64,000 bases of DNA from Sympetrum striolatum (Eukaryota; Arthropoda; Insecta; Odonata; Libellulidae): NCBI GenBank assembly GCA_947579665.1, contig OX388345.1, forward strand, positions 35,369,849-35,433,848. Direction: 5' to 3'. The position numbers and the translations under genes were made by a program. The first letter of the stretch is position 1. Each line of letters begins with the position of its first letter. A model generated the notes under the pieces. It was not told the DNA's origin. It worked only from the letters and a program-made list of their open reading frames with translations, and did no database searches. Below, piece by piece: positions 32,191 to 46,115 of this stretch.

Positions 32191-35100
32191 TCATTCATCA
32201 TTTGAGAAAATGGAGGTTTGATTTAATCCTAATAAAGACCCTAATAATAATTTATTCTCTTTTTTTTAAATTTTTATAAAATTATCCACTATCTATTCCA
32301 TTTTAGGGTTAAATTCAAACATTTAAGCAGACTCAAATTGAACTAAAAGAAGAATATAAAGAAAATAAAAATATAAAGTCACTAAACTAAAATAAAACAG
32401 CTGCCATTTTTCACAATAGCATAAGAAGACTTTCATTCAATGAAATGCTTCAAAATAATTCGTCAATCACTTTCCGAACACTTTCACTCATCCCAGACTT
32501 AAGGAGCGGAGAAAACCAGGTGCAATCCTGTCTATGGCACAGTGAAAGCACATCACTTTGCGGGAAGACGCAGTCGTAAAAGCCCGGATCGGTGCTGCTT
32601 CTGCTTTTAACGCGTCCTCATCTCGAGACACGACCCTCATCTCCAAGGGAATCAGTCGTGAGCACGTGGGAAGATGACGTATCGCCGCGACATTAGCCAA
32701 TTCCTCAGACAGATGAGTGTCAAGCGGGAGCTAACAAGGCATCCTCGGGGAAGAGAAGCGAGTTCCCTACGCCCATACGTGTTCATTTTTTTTCCAACGC
32801 ACCCTTCACCTACCATTTGTGTAGACCCATGAGTGGTGTGTTAAAAAGGGTTGGATGGAGAGGCAACGAGTGCTAGAGATGGAGAAGCGAATAGGGTACA
32901 TTGATATAAAAAAGGATGAAAAATATGATGCTCTCCGCTGCATCGCATGCAAAATAGGGGAGAGCGAGGGGGAATACTCGAGAGGGATCGAAAAGCCAAT
33001 ATGGAGATTTGCGGTTCTCGAGCGTGGGTGAAAAAGAAAACTTCTCTTTGATCCGACTCTCGAAATCCTATTCCGAGATATATAAGCAGCAGAAAAAGCA
33101 GCCGGGATTCAATAAAAACACGTACTCTGATGCGATTTTCAATGACTGTCTGATCGCGGAGTAATAGAGTAGAAGATGAGTTAAACGAACCTCGAATTTA
33201 ATCGAATACAGAAAACGCACTCTTCCACAGAAATTTGGATGAGAAAGTTTGCAAGGAAATTTCGTAGCTGTTGAATCGTAGTCTGAACTACAGCGCTCAT
33301 TATCCTATAGCAAATCCATTGATAAGAACATAGTTTCGAAACTGATAACTCATACTACAGTTAAAGCGAGTAAATACCGCGAAATAGTAATATGATCATT
33401 AATGAGAATATCTACGATTATAAAGATAGATTGCAACATTTTCAATCTTATTTGAATACGTAAACATTAAAATAATCAAAATTTATATGATACGTAAAAT
33501 TCATTACAATAATTTATGAAAATAGGTTATGATAATAATATCAAAGTTGTGCTTAACACCACACTATACCCTACACATGAACAATCTACAGAGGGTAGGT
33601 AAATTATACACTACTATTTAGTCAATTGAGGGCACACAGTTTCTTATTGTTTCGCATAATGTAATAATTACCTTTATCAAAATTAAAAAATCGGTCACTA
33701 TGCAGTGGAATAATTAGACACTCAACTTCTAAAATCACTCATCGTTTCATACTAAATTTAAACAAATAAACTTATAAGAAAAATGGAAAATAACTTTGAC
33801 ATAAAATTAACTTAATAAATAAATATATCGCTTAAAAAAATTAATATTTCGTGGAACTTGTAAACATTTATTGTCCATACTTTCCTGTAATGGATTTCAA
33901 TAAAGTTACAGCTTCAACGGTTGAATCAACTCAGCTTTGAAGCTAAAACTATCGAAAACTGAAGATTAAATCAAGACAGCGTCAATGCCATAAGTATTCA
34001 GTTCGAGTAAGATCCTTATCTAACAGGCTACTGTGTGTTTCCTACCAATTGGAGTTCCGGAAGAATATCCGAAGAAAACTATCATCACCAGAAGAGAGAG
34101 GGAACGGATTTCCCTTCAGTTTTTGCGAGCATTATCTGGACCGTATTTCGCAGCGGACGAGATTCGGAGAAGAGGAAAATGCCATCGCACGAAGGGAAAC
34201 TACCATTAGAGAGGAGCACAAAAAAGACTCGACTATAGGAGGGCATAAAAAACCGAGAACATAGCCGATGATGCCGATTTACAAATCGAACCGTCGGATT
34301 AGAACTCGATTATCAATCCCTTTCGCTCGAGCAAAAAAACGAAATGATCTGTGACGAAAGTTTTCCATTGGAAGTAGTTTTCCCATCGATAACGACGCTC
34401 TAACTGTACGCTCAAAGTGCATCGAACACTATTCTCCATTCCGCCGTTTAGAGCCACTCCGCTTCTCCTATTCGTCTTCGAATCGCTGGGGAATAAAGAG
34501 TAATGAAGTGGAACTGTTCTAATGGGAATACAGCACAGATTTGTGCTGATGCATCGGACATATTTCCCTAAAAGAGGGGAGATCTATAAAAGAGAAAATG
34601 AATTGCAGTTTGAGGCATGAAAGATCGGAAGCGATGGAAGGACCTGAAAGTGATCCAAGAAAAGAAGTCATCAGTCTTTGTGATTTAAATAAAGTAGCGA
34701 AGAAATTCTTGGTTCGATATTTACAATAGAATATATTAGCGATGATTTGTAAGAAGATGCTGAAAGATATTTTGAACAATATTAGAATGAATTTATAATT
34801 AACTTAACTGAATTAATTATAAGTAAATTAGAACGGAATAAATTTCGATTCTTTGAATATCCAATCTTTTGATATGTAAAATTTTAAATGACTGCAAGGT
34901 AAATAAGTAATACATGTTCATCTACACATTAATTTACCATGTAAGCCGTATTAGAGAGTGCGGGAAAGGGTTAATGCACAATATATTTATTATCCAATCT
35001 ATTGCTGCTGCGTGGAAAAAATAAAGATTTGAAGAGGTAAGCTTCAGCAACTTCTTCACTATTTATTCTTGCAGCATCTGATCGGTCAATGCAACGGGTT

Positions 35101-35770
35101 GGACACTATTTACTACGTATTCCAATGACGTATTACCTGTGAAATTATTATAATAGTATGACCTAAAATATAATCTTCTTTTTTCAAGCAGTAAACATTC
35201 TAAATGGAGGAATAACAGAAAAATACGATATGAAATGATATCCTAAAACAAGTAAGATAAATTTGGGTATACTTGACAAACTTTAAGGGAAAAAGAGTGA
35301 TGCTAAGCAAATTTCTACAAATATAATAATAGATAGGATCTCCTAATGCAATGATTCGTAATTTAGGCTAGCTTTACTTAGAAACTCTGCATAGGCACAA
35401 TTAATAACGATGACAAGCCTGATAGAGCGTTTTCTCTCTGTTGCAAGAAGCCCGATTCGGATCATCTAAAAGGCAGAAATAGAAAAGGCATTCCTTTGGG
35501 ATGTAGATCCGAGGCTTTTTAGGTTAAGTTTAACGAAGCAGCATGATGTAGGTTGACACGGGTCAGACAAAATAGGAAACGTAGACGGTAGACTTGGGAG
35601 AAGCGTTATGAATCATTTCTCCCAAAGAAAACCGAAGAAAGCGCTAAGTTCCTATTTACGGATAGGCGGAGGCCTTACTATCCATGCCATCTAACATGAA
35701 TGGAAGAGTTGGAAACAAATTTATGATTTTTCAAAATAGTAACAGCCAGAAAAATAAGAATTGTCCAACC
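32191..35770. other. Non-coding stretch, no gene recognised
   Basis: A more balanced segment lies at 32470-33060; its minus-strand frame 32700-32488 (70 codons) is unrecognised. 34030-34480 is purine-leaning on the plus strand. 33790-33960 is AT-rich with TTAATATTTCGTGGAACTTG, vaguely like the sequence near the ribozyme-like cores. Nothing else is supported. Confidence 0.45.
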
Positions 35771-35830
35771 TCGGTGGTGGGATGGTAATAATGCTAGCCT
35801 ACAAACGCTATGGCTCCGCGTTCTAATATC
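35771..35830 (+). mobile_element. Decayed tRNA-derived SINE head
   Basis: CGGTGGTGGGATGGTAATAA (35772) corresponds to the A-box side of the minus-strand head at 28314-28334, and GCGTTCTAATATC about 35 bp on stands where the B box should be but is mutated. No tail is recognised. Confidence 0.4.
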
Positions 35831-36009
35831 AGATAACAGCTATTTCTGGACATAGTTTTATGTATTTATCAATTTTAAGTGTTTAGGTTCCTTTTGTACA
35901 GCCCAGTAAACGGAATATTGTAAAAACTACGGGAATTACATGATTTTCGAATTATATGTTTAACCTAAGATTTCTGATGAAATTATATATATTTTAATGT
36001 AAGGTCTGT

Positions 36010-36066
36010 AAAGTCTTTATTTAGGCGAGATTGAGACTGAAGAGTCTCTTCTTCCATCTAGCCTTT
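36010..36066 (-). repeat. Retroelement 3' tail with hairpin (family T, copy 3)
   Basis: Minus strand: GGCTAGATGGAAGAA, GAGACT-CTTC-AGTCTC hairpin, AATCTCGCC, TAAATAAAGACTTT. It matches copy 1 at 23482 closely over about 50 bp. Three copies in one window in the same orientation suggest an abundant family. Confidence 0.6.
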
Positions 36067-39000
36067 CGTCAATAATAGTATGTACATAAGTTGAGTGTAG
36101 GTGAATAGAGATAGGGAGGAAAATTTTATGAGTGAATTTAAAAACAACCTAAGTTGATATGTTAGAAAAAAAAAGATCCACAGCAGGAAAGCAACCACAA
36201 AAAAGGGGGTGTAAAAAAGCTGCGCAAACCTACTGATACTAATAACTAAAAGATTTAAAACAAAGCTTTATACTACATGGAAATTATAATAGAAATACTA
36301 TAACAAAATAACAAAATAGAATAATAAAATCAAATCAAAAACAGGTAAAGTTGCAATAGTAGACTACGATAAAATAATAAATATCACCAAAAACATACGA
36401 TAAAACATTCAAACGAAATTACAAAAAAATGGTAAAATATCTTGCCGGATATATTTTTCTATGAAATTAAAAAAAGGGTAAGATAATTTACACGATTTTA
36501 TCCGTATTAATTGAAAATAAATTTTCTATGACATAAACCTATTGGAGCTATTAGTATTTTTAAATTTATTTTATTTTAAATCTCTATTTCCTCCAATTTT
36601 ATGAAAATACCCCAAGCTTGCCTTTTAATAGCTTGTCCTTTACAGAGAGATAATCCCGTGAACCCCATTCCGCCAGCATTAACGAAGCAAATCCTCTTTT
36701 TTTCACCACGAAACGAATGATAATTACGGTTATCGCGCACACAAAAACCACTAAAAAGAAAATTGTGTAACAGATCAAAGATGTGATTAAATTTTCCGCG
36801 TCGAAAAAATGTTTTCGAGGCTTATGAAATAAAGGAGAGCAAATGGGAAGTAAGCCAGCGTGGAAAATCTCTTTTTCCGGAGAAATAAAAGACGGAGGAG
36901 AAAGGCTGTAATTAATCCGAGCCATACGCTACGTAGGGGAAAAAGGATGAAGAAAGTGGAGCCTGCAATCAAACAAGATTACAATTCGGAGGAGGGCATA
37001 AACTACGTTATGCTCGTAATAACCAAGAGAGAGGGAGAGATGATATAAGGGCAGACTTCCGGACAAAAACGAGGAATTTGTTAGTGAGGACGTCTGAGCG
37101 GGTGGTCGTCCATCCTAAGCCCTTTTACACTCGACGCATTGGAGATTAATAGCCGGAGGAAGTCACGAGTCCGACGATTTCCAGAAACGAAATCGAGCGA
37201 GAGGTAATGGATGATCGTGGTTTTACGGCCTCTGGTAGCCTCCGGATCGACGCGCGAAATATCAAAGTGGAGCGAAGGCATAAAATAGCGCGAGGAGGAG
37301 CTAATACAGGCTATAAATAGAGAAACATATCACAGAGAGTTAAATTTAAGTATCCAGCCTTATCTCAACATAACAGTCACTTGAAGTGATGTTTAGATGC
37401 GGTTCCGATAGACATTTATGGCAAGTTATTCAGTACATTTGATTTCTACGACAAACTTATTCAAAATTTAATATCGAATAATTAAGACGATATGTTACTG
37501 ATCACCAAGATCGAATTGCATCCTGCATGCATATACTGCCTGGAGGAACTAGTTATTCAATTATCATCTTTCCCTCACGCATAGTTATTCGTATCAATAA
37601 CTTCAATGAATACTCCTTGCTTATAGAAATATATTAATATACTTCGCGCACAAGTTTTCCATTCCTGTCATTCTAAAACAATAGAATGAATTTAAAAATG
37701 TTGACAGAATGATTTTGATTTATTTGAACAGGCAAATAAATCCAAACAGACTACTGCTGAGTTAATTCCTTCCCAATTACCCAATACAAAGGCTGGTTTA
37801 CACAGTGCAATAACTTGTGCAAGTTAAGGTACCATGCAAGCAGGCCTTAACGGATGGTAAAAAATATAAATCTATAATACATTAATTCTATTCATAAATG
37901 TTGGTAATTATTTAGCAATGATTTAAATATATTAATTTCATGTTGAAACAACAAAAGAAAATCGAGAAAAATTCCTTTCTGTTGTAAGTTGTGCTAGATC
38001 ACTAGGCTGGGAACCAAGTACATCAAATATTCAGAAGAAGTGCATATTATCACCATAAATAAACCAGCAAAACCCACTAGAATAAGAGGATCCCCTCTCC
38101 ACGAATTCACGGTCGGCGAACCAAAATTTTTACCGCAACATTTCCCCAAATTCGGAACTCCTTCCAAGCAATTCATCTCGCAGTGGGATGCGATATGAAA
38201 ATGAGGGGAAGAGAAGATATAAATTTCAGATCGAATCTGCATCCTCCCAATGACTCCCTCCATCATTCGAGCAGCGAGAAGGAGAGTGTTGTCGGTTACT
38301 ATGACTACGGGGGTAACTTAAAGCGACGGGAATTCGGCTTAAATCCTTTCCAGAGGGAGAAAGACAGCAACGAAGAGGAGAGAAAGGGGATCGATTTTTT
38401 TGGAGAAGAACAGAAGCTCCTCTTGTTTTCTTCCCCTGTGAGATGAAAGAACGAGAAAAAAGCTGGCTTTTGAAAGGGCCATAAACCCGGTGGTCCCCGG
38501 CATCTTCCGACGTGCTCTTACGCATCGCTTCCCAGAAAAGGATCTCGGGTCGTGGAATGGGTAAATGGGCTGACAGAGTTGCATAAGGAGAGGGCGAAGT
38601 GTGAGAGGCGCCAATGACACGGAGAAAGGTGGAGAGAGAAAGCGAGAAGAATTTCGGCCAAGAATAAACGGCGAAAAGAGAAATAAGAACATAGGAAGTG
38701 AGGCCTACACAAGGAACGGGATTACAGATGCTTACAGAAAGTAATCACGTCAGCAGATGCGAAAAAATTAATATAAAGTACAAATATATTTCGACGAGAT
38801 AAAAAAAACAATAAGATATGGATCGATCTGAACCCTTTCATAGAGAAAATGAATTGATTTCTTCACGCTAAGAGAAGATATTTCGATAAAGCTTCTCCTT
38901 CTACACTAAAAGTTAAATTTCAGAATATAATCAGGTATTATTTACACTGATATGCAATGATAAGGTAACTAAAACACTTAGAGATAATGAAATAAATATT

Positions 39001-39796
39001 CAAAACAATTTTTCAAGCATTTTTATTTCAATAAATTATTTTGTACGATGGAATTCTAATAAATATTATTTGAGCAGTTCGGTTTTTAGAAAAAATATTA
39101 ATAAATATGGCATATAATAATAATAAAATAATAACAAATAAGGTGGAATATCAAAATCGAAGGGTTAGAAACTTAATTTTTATTTTAAAATCGGAATTTA
39201 AGATTAATCATGAGCTGATAATCCCCAAGTAACAAAAACATATATAATAAATAAATATTTAACTATGTATAATTCATTCAACTCTCAAAATACCAATAAT
39301 AGCCATTAAAATAACGATAAGCAAAAGGATAATGTTGTAAATGATCAATAATAAATTATTTCCGATGAAATTTCACGTAATATTGATAGAGACGTAAAAA
39401 CTAACGAGGTAAAGGATGATGATATATCCGTCAATAGAGTTGAAAAAAGAAACTTTCTCAGGCTACGTCTTAAGGTGTATCTAAACTGTCGTCATTAACT
39501 CTAACATTAACATTAAAAAGATGAGCAAGAGAATAAAATAATAAGACTTCGATCAGTTCCTAAATATAAGGGGGAGTAACTTAATATTTTTTTAGCTTTT
39601 GAATTGATTCCTGTGATATTTTATACTTCAATTATTACGACAAGGCTACCAAGAGCTGCACATATGAAAACATTTCAAAGCTAAAAAACCAAAGAGTATA
39701 ATGAAGGAACAAGGATAGGAACGATTTTGTACGTAAAGTCGTGCAGCTTAAACCATTAAGCATCCAACAAACATTAAAAAAGGTGGGATTGTTGCG
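36067..39796. other. Non-coding stretch, purine-rich blocks
   Basis: 36840-37060 and 38180-38700 have a plus strand rich in A and G. This produces Lys/Arg/Glu-rich frames on the plus strand and Phe/Leu/Ser-rich frames on the minus strand (up to 117 codons, 38692-38339). None has a recognisable domain. The rest is AT-rich. Confidence 0.45.
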
Positions 39797-39850
39797 TTAT
39801 GATAGTTTAATGGTTAGAATACCGGCCCGGGAAGTGGAAGACAAGGTACA
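39797..39850 (+). mobile_element. Decayed tRNA-derived SINE head
   Basis: TAGTTTAATGGTTAGAATAC (39803) is an A-box half close to TAGCCTAGTGGTTAAGGTAG of the SINE at 26741. The next bases GGCCCGGGAAGTGGAAGA also follow that SINE (CTCCCGGATAGAGGAAGA). The B box is no longer recognisable. Confidence 0.5.
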
Positions 39851-42235
39851 AAAAGTCCCAGCCATGTCACTAATTTTTACCTGTTTCTATTTGAGGATAA
39901 TTAAAGCTAAGGGACGGATATATTATAACGTTTAGAAACATGACTGAAGCTATAAATGAAAATTGGAGACAAAGAAATTTGAAATGAATGTATTGTCAAT
40001 ACTTTAAAGAAAGGAGGAAATTGCCGCAGTGAAAGCCGGAAACTTTCAAAGGTTCCCCGCTTCAGCTCTAACACAAGCTTCATCCATCCTCGCTTCTAAC
40101 TCCTTTTTACAACATAACTTTCGCAACAAAAGAAGCAAGGATGGAAGCCCTTTAACCAAAAGCTTAAAACTGAAGACATGATCTCGGCCTTGTTTTGAGG
40201 TACCGTACCCAGTCCGCTCCAGTTTGCTCACGGCGCATATAGAACTTTCCGCCGGAAAAAAGCGCCGCATTAAAAAACACAATCCTTGTTTTTATATCCA
40301 GCGACTCAAGGTCTTAAAAATATCAGCATTCAAGGAACGGAGCTAACATGCGCCTGCCCGGGATGAAGTTAGGGTCTCGAAAAATATAGAACTGCGAGAG
40401 AAAATAACAAAAGAAACGAGAAAAGACTTCCTGGCGGGAGTAAAGTGGCGCCATGGGTGGTTGTCACGGACATGATCATCGAGTAAAGTCTCCAATAGAT
40501 GAGATCTGCTCATATATGGACCACGGAGAGTAACAAGTCGAATACACGATGCAATGATTGACGTGCATTCCCTTGTAAAACGTCAAGGGCACAATGAGTA
40601 CACACGCACGAAATAAAGGTCGATTTGCATTCTGCTTACACTGCGACGGATCCTCCTTTATTTATCTTTGCTCAGGATAATCCAATGACGAATACATCCA
40701 TTTTTTCATTCCGACGAAAGGAACGGCCTTCTTTGCTTCCATAAGGGTAGGATCCGCATGGCAAATCTCGCACTAGAGGTGCTAATTTTAGGTACAGAAG
40801 TTCGTGCATTAATCGCATTTAAATGGAGGGTCACGCCTTCGAAGTCCAAAATGGTTAAGGATTTCCTATGGTGGTAAAATGTAGTACATAAAGCATATAA
40901 AATTCGCATTGATTAAATATGCCTCAGAAAATTAAAGATTCTCAAGTAATTTTTAACCTTTTTGATAATATTTAGCGAGGGTCAATAGTTATTATATCAT
41001 TCTATGACATCAATAAGGGCTGAGACAATGAAGGAAACTCTCATTAATGCAATTTAAGTTAAGAAATTGTTCATGCATATGACGCTCGATGTATTAAATA
41101 CGAAAACAAATCATTAATTCATATTACATACATTTTGCGAGATTTTTATGTCTAAGAATAGCAGGAGCCTAAAAGTCAGTTAGTTACCTTACCCTTAAAT
41201 TAGTCCCAGTGGTAATTTTATCCAATAATGCTATATTTTAATGAGGAAATGGTGGGAATGAATTAGCAAGTAGTGATTCTGCCCACGTGAATTACACACA
41301 TTATACTATTTCTTATGAATAAAAATTATTTCGATGTGAAACAAATGCATGACTGTAAAAAGCACTGTCTTTAAATCTGTAGAGAGATTTGCTGAAAGAA
41401 CTTGTTTTAAGAACCTACTCTGAAGCACCTTTTCATCTGTTTTATCACCGAACTAGCTCTAAAAGCATTTTACGGCAGAATTCCATTAATGAAAGGAATT
41501 AGAAAGATTAACTGAAATTTGACTCAAGCGAGAGATTTGGAAGGAAAATAAGCTGAAATCTTTCTGAGCAAAAGGAAAATAAATATAAGGTCGAAATAAA
41601 ACGAATGAAAAATCCAACTGTCCTGAAATAAAACTACTACAGGAGAGGTAACTTGAGCTGGAGTCACCCAAATTTAAATATAGGAGCAGCATAAATGGGT
41701 ATGATTATTAAGGAGTAGACTTTATCTGTTGTCTTTCTCGTTTTTGAACGTTGTGTATTAACAAGAATGGAAGAGACAGAAAGGGAATGTTCAGGAACCA
41801 TTTCGCGAAAAAGATTCCTGTCCTCTTGGTGACAAGCGAAGATACATCGTGGGTCAATAAAGAAGGACGTCAAGGACAAACTTCAGAATATTTCGAACAG
41901 ATACAAGAAGATGACAAGTGAGTGGAGAATGCTCGAGGCGATGAGAGAAGAACGATGAAGAAATAAATGAACATGGGAAAGAAGCCAGTGCAAACCACGG
42001 TGAAGGAGAGACATGATGCTTACGACATTATCACCACCTTCGTCAAATACTGTGAGCTAAACATGTAGTTAAACTTCAAATAGAGGATTCTTTGTGGATT
42101 ATTTTTGTAATTAACAAGGATTAGTATGGCAAGTAAAGTAATCCAATGAAGATTGGCTTAGTAGGTAAGAAATATTTATCAAAAAGATTATGATGGAAAT
42201 ATGAGGGAAATTATTAGGTGATATTTTAAAACAAA
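39851..42235. other. Non-coding stretch, no gene recognised
   Basis: A more balanced segment at 40010-40900 with two minus-strand frames (78 and 67 codons) of no known family; otherwise AT-rich. Confidence 0.5.
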
Positions 42236-42308
42236 CTATTTAAAAATCCCTGGGTGCACGCTCTTACGTCCAAAGTTACCTTAACCCTTTTCCTTACAAG
42301 CTATTTAA
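42236..42308 (+). mobile_element. Tail-only SINE insertion with 8-bp TSD
   Basis: CTGGGTGCACGC (42250-42261) and the following run ending TTAACCCTTTTCCTT reproduce the tail of the SINE at 26882-26926 without any tRNA part. CTATTTAA occurs at 42236-42243 and 42301-42308 as a likely target duplication. A severely 5'-truncated insertion. Confidence 0.6.
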
Positions 42309-45300
42309 TAAAAATTCAAAATTTAAACCGAAAACATACATATTATATAGAAGGAATTTTCTTTTCGGGATCTCCAACTTTCAATTATCATCAGAAGTAA
42401 ATAAAGCTGGTGGGAACGAAAAAAGCTTTAAACACATCCTCAAGAAGGAATTACAGGCACACTTATATTGTGCCATCGAATAAACCACTGGATATATATA
42501 TAAGCAAGCATTTAGCTGTATGCTTCCGGTTGGTAAAATTTATAATAAGATGATGATTCAACAGGACTTTTCAAAAAATACCCTCTTCTTACATTGGTGC
42601 ATTTTGCATGTATTCATGTATTTTATTGCAATATTTTAAATTAATTCAGAGACATATAATATCCGTATTTTCGATCGTTTTTACGGAAAACGTCCGTTTT
42701 GTTATAATATTTTAAATAATGATATTTATCCTAATGAGGTACTGACTGGCACAGGAGGACCATAAATGTTAATTTGCATTACTTGCAATTCTTTGACTTT
42801 AAACATATTTAAATGTTGAAATATACGAATATACTTCAGTTTTTTAAATAAGTCCCAACTTGATTATAATCGATTCTTACGTATGTGTTTAATAAATAAA
42901 GAGGTGGAAATTGTTTCAATTAAAACGATACTATCGTAGAGTAATTATACAGAGTATTATATAGAGTATTACAGTATAGTTACTCTATGATACTATTTAT
43001 CATATTAATAAAACAATACAATAACGCTATTTACATTAATAATAACATTTCATTTCGGGCTTTATATTCTGGTTAACGTATTGACGAAATAAAAGGATTA
43101 GTTTTAATTGGAAGCGGAGTTCCTAGTAGAAACCACGCTGACAGAATCTGCACAAAACTGAGAAGGATTGCGTTGAACTGAAAGGAAAGGTCGCGATTAG
43201 GATACTGAACCAATGAAACGATGCGGAAGGCATACTTCCTCAAAATCATCCGAATGCACCGCTCAGTCGAAAACATTTTTCCAGCACCCCACCCAGTTTC
43301 CGTGAAAACGAAAAACTTCGGCGGATGGAATCAATCGCAGAATAAGAAAACGCCCACGGAGACGAGACCTAAGACTTTCCCAACGAATATCTTAGCCCTG
43401 AGAACCGGAGAGACAATACCGAGCGATCTGAATGCCGGAAGACGATAAACGGGAAGTCAGTGAGATGTTTTGGTTGAGTGGGTTACTCGAAAAGTGTTAA
43501 TTGAAGGGAAATGAAGAGTAAAGGGAGAGAGTGGTTCGCGTGGCGAAGGGAGAGAGAGGGGAAAGTAACCGTTTACGAGAGCGATCGCGCGTGAGGAGAC
43601 GCCGATGGCGCGGGCTTTATTGTACGGAAAGGAAGTGGCGATTATCAGCTGCGATGATCGAAGAAATGGGAGAAAGTGTGAGAAGTTGGTGAAAAACACG
43701 GCTCTGGGCGAATTTATTCGCTCTCGTGTAAATGGGGTTGATCATGCGTGATATTCCACACTTCCGGCATCATTGGCTGATCTAGAAGTGGGGAAATTTT
43801 GCAAAATAAGCTATTTGCTAAGGGGATGAGATAGAGTTCGATGAAAAAACTCACAGGGAAGTTTCTCCTAAGTTTAGGAGAGTTTGCTCTTAAGTTTAGC
43901 CTTGGGTGAATTTTATTTTTCAGGACATTATTTCTTTATTTTATTTATTTATTACTAAAAAATCAACAAACACTACAAAGCCAATTACAGTTGATGATGA
44001 GCAATAATAATAACAACAATGATCAGCTAATTAAACAATAATATAAATAATAACACAAAGGGACGAGATTACAGGGATCAGAGTTACAGGGTTCCAAATC
44101 AGACTCTTGAAGCCATATTTAGGATCTATTTAAGGAGCAAGTAAAATGGATTAAAGTTTTTATCAGAAAATTTAAAAATTGAGGGTATTCGGAAGATGAC
44201 TTTATGTTATTTTAGCGGTTAATTGGAGGAATTAGGATACTAATACTGTTGTTATTTTGCGATTGATAAATAAGGTATAATTCTAATCCCCTTCAGGAAG
44301 TTTCTGTATTTTATTCTGTAAAATTCTTATCTTTATCTTTATTCTGTAAAGTTCTTATCAGAAAATACTGATAGGACGCTAATGGAAGACTTGTGTATGA
44401 AATGTTACATGAATATCCAACTGACAAGAATAGGTAATTCGCTAACGATACTGAAAACTTCGAGAAATGGTATGACACATTGACTGCACTGACTGTATTA
44501 GAGGAAACTCAAACGCAACACTTGATGGTTACTGGATAAATATTTACAAACACAATCACACACGCAGTTGGCATACGTGTGAGCGTGGGTTAAAAAATGT
44601 CTTCGCTTCATCATCCGACCTAATGTGGATTATTTTATTCCGACAATGAAAGGTTTTTGATTGAACACCTTGGACACGAACGCTATCAAAGGCTGCGACA
44701 AAAAGAGAGCTAATATTTGCCTTGGGAAAAAAGGTCACAGCAATGTCAAATAAACATGATAAGCATAAAAGTACCAAATTTCATTCAGCATTTAAAGGAC
44801 ACTGTATACAATGAGCACGTGTGCGGCCATAATGCCTGGCATAAAGCCTCAATTAGGCGGAAGCAGCGCTCGAAAATACCAATGGCTCGAAATATATTCG
44901 GAGAGCGAATATCCAAACGGAAAAATGGAATGACAAAGAGGGACCCTCCCCTTCGCTCGCCCGGCCATTTGCTTTTACGGACTGTTTACTCGGGCCTTTT
45001 GAATAAATTTCGGACGCGGTTTAAATTCAAATTATTCCACCAACGCTCCGGCGGAAGAACGGGCGCATTAAGAGCACGAAAAAATTCTCTTTCGACAAAT
45101 CACCCTTGCAATAAAAGGGAGGCTCATATCTCCCGCAGTGCAATCCTTGGAGAGGAAATTACTTGGAAGCCTTAACGGACTCTAAGAATAAAGCTAGCAA
45201 ATTTTACGCATGGAGGAAAGATAATTACTTCGCATAAAACCACTTAAAGAGGGGGACATTTCTTCCGTTTATGAATAAAAGTAGGTCATTCCCTCCAGGA

Positions 45301-46038
45301 TTTCTCTGGGAGAGAGTGCTTTATGATGAGCGTTTATAAAGAAGATTCATCATAAGGAACACCAAGATAAATTCTCTTACCAAACCAAATTGCTTATGAG
45401 CATATTGATCTATATTTTTATAAAAATATAATGACGCAGACAAAATTTTTGAATACTTCCCTAATATAATATAATTAATTTTAAAATTTCCTCAGTATTT
45501 TAATGTATTTCCTTTTCAATCATTTCCTTGGTACTAAATAATCAATATGATTTTCTAACCTCAATGAAAGGTTAAGTGTTCTAGCCTAAAAGTGGTCTAA
45601 CATTTGAATTCTGGCTTGAGTAGAGATTTCTATGCTGGAATTAAAGGTGGTTAACAGTATCACCGTAAAATTAAAACCCGTTCAATAAAGACTTGATGAT
45701 TATTCTATCTCTCTTTAGAAATGTTATTTTGGGAAAATCTTTTGCTAAAAGCATTCTCTCACATTCAACCCTTCGAGAAATACAAACGAATTAAGATCCT
45801 GAGAATCGAACCCAAAAAAGTCGATAAATGATTGAGGCCTTTATATAGCGGTATCCATAACAAATTAATAAGGATGGAATAATTTTAATACATCATATTC
45901 GCTCTTATGCATATTCTTCATTTGCAAGACTTATCTAAGCTATTCTTTCCGTCGCACGCTACATCATCAAATTTTCAAGAAGTTCTATAAAATTAATAAC
46001 CTAGAAATTAATAACAATTTTGCCTTTTTTAAAGTTCT
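42309..46038. other. Non-coding stretch, no gene recognised
   Basis: Contains the hairpin at 42929. 43070-43740 and 44560-45310 are more balanced. The 152-codon plus-strand frame 44717-45175 is basic and without recognisable domain; 43699-43457 on the minus strand is a pyrimidine-side shadow. TTTATTTATTTATTACTAA at 43942 looks like the complement of a retroelement tail. No gene supported. Confidence 0.45.
42929..42995. repeat. 67-bp imperfect hairpin with tandem loop
   Basis: The arms 42929-42949 and 42975-42995 pair at 18 of 21 positions (TACTATCGTAGAGTAATTATA type). The 25-nt loop holds AGAGTATTA twice, and AGAGTA recurs in the stem, so local duplication and inversion built it. The size is like a pre-miRNA, but the sequence is low in complexity. 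Confidence 0.6.
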
Positions 46039-46115
46039 ATTACTACTCTACTACTGTAGTAGAATAGTAATTTTTCAATTTTTTAGAAGTGATACTTCTA
46101 AAAAATTGAAAAATT
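46039..46115. repeat. Two adjacent hairpins
   Basis: The first has arms 46039-46054 and 46056-46071 with one mismatch and a single central base. It overlaps by three bases the second, whose arms 46069-46090 and 46094-46115 are perfect over 22 bp with a GAT spacer. Both have almost no loop, like the palindrome at 741-788. They could be slippage or template-switch products or remains of a foldback element. Confidence 0.85.

Noticed and set aside
42370..42396. Minus-strand CTGATGATAATTGAAAG as a hammerhead core
   Set aside because: Stem II would be at most two base pairs and the second box is GAAAG; too weak to list.
44717..45175. 152-codon plus-strand open frame
   Set aside because: Basic, without recognisable motif, without splice signals at its ends and in a block of ordinary composition.
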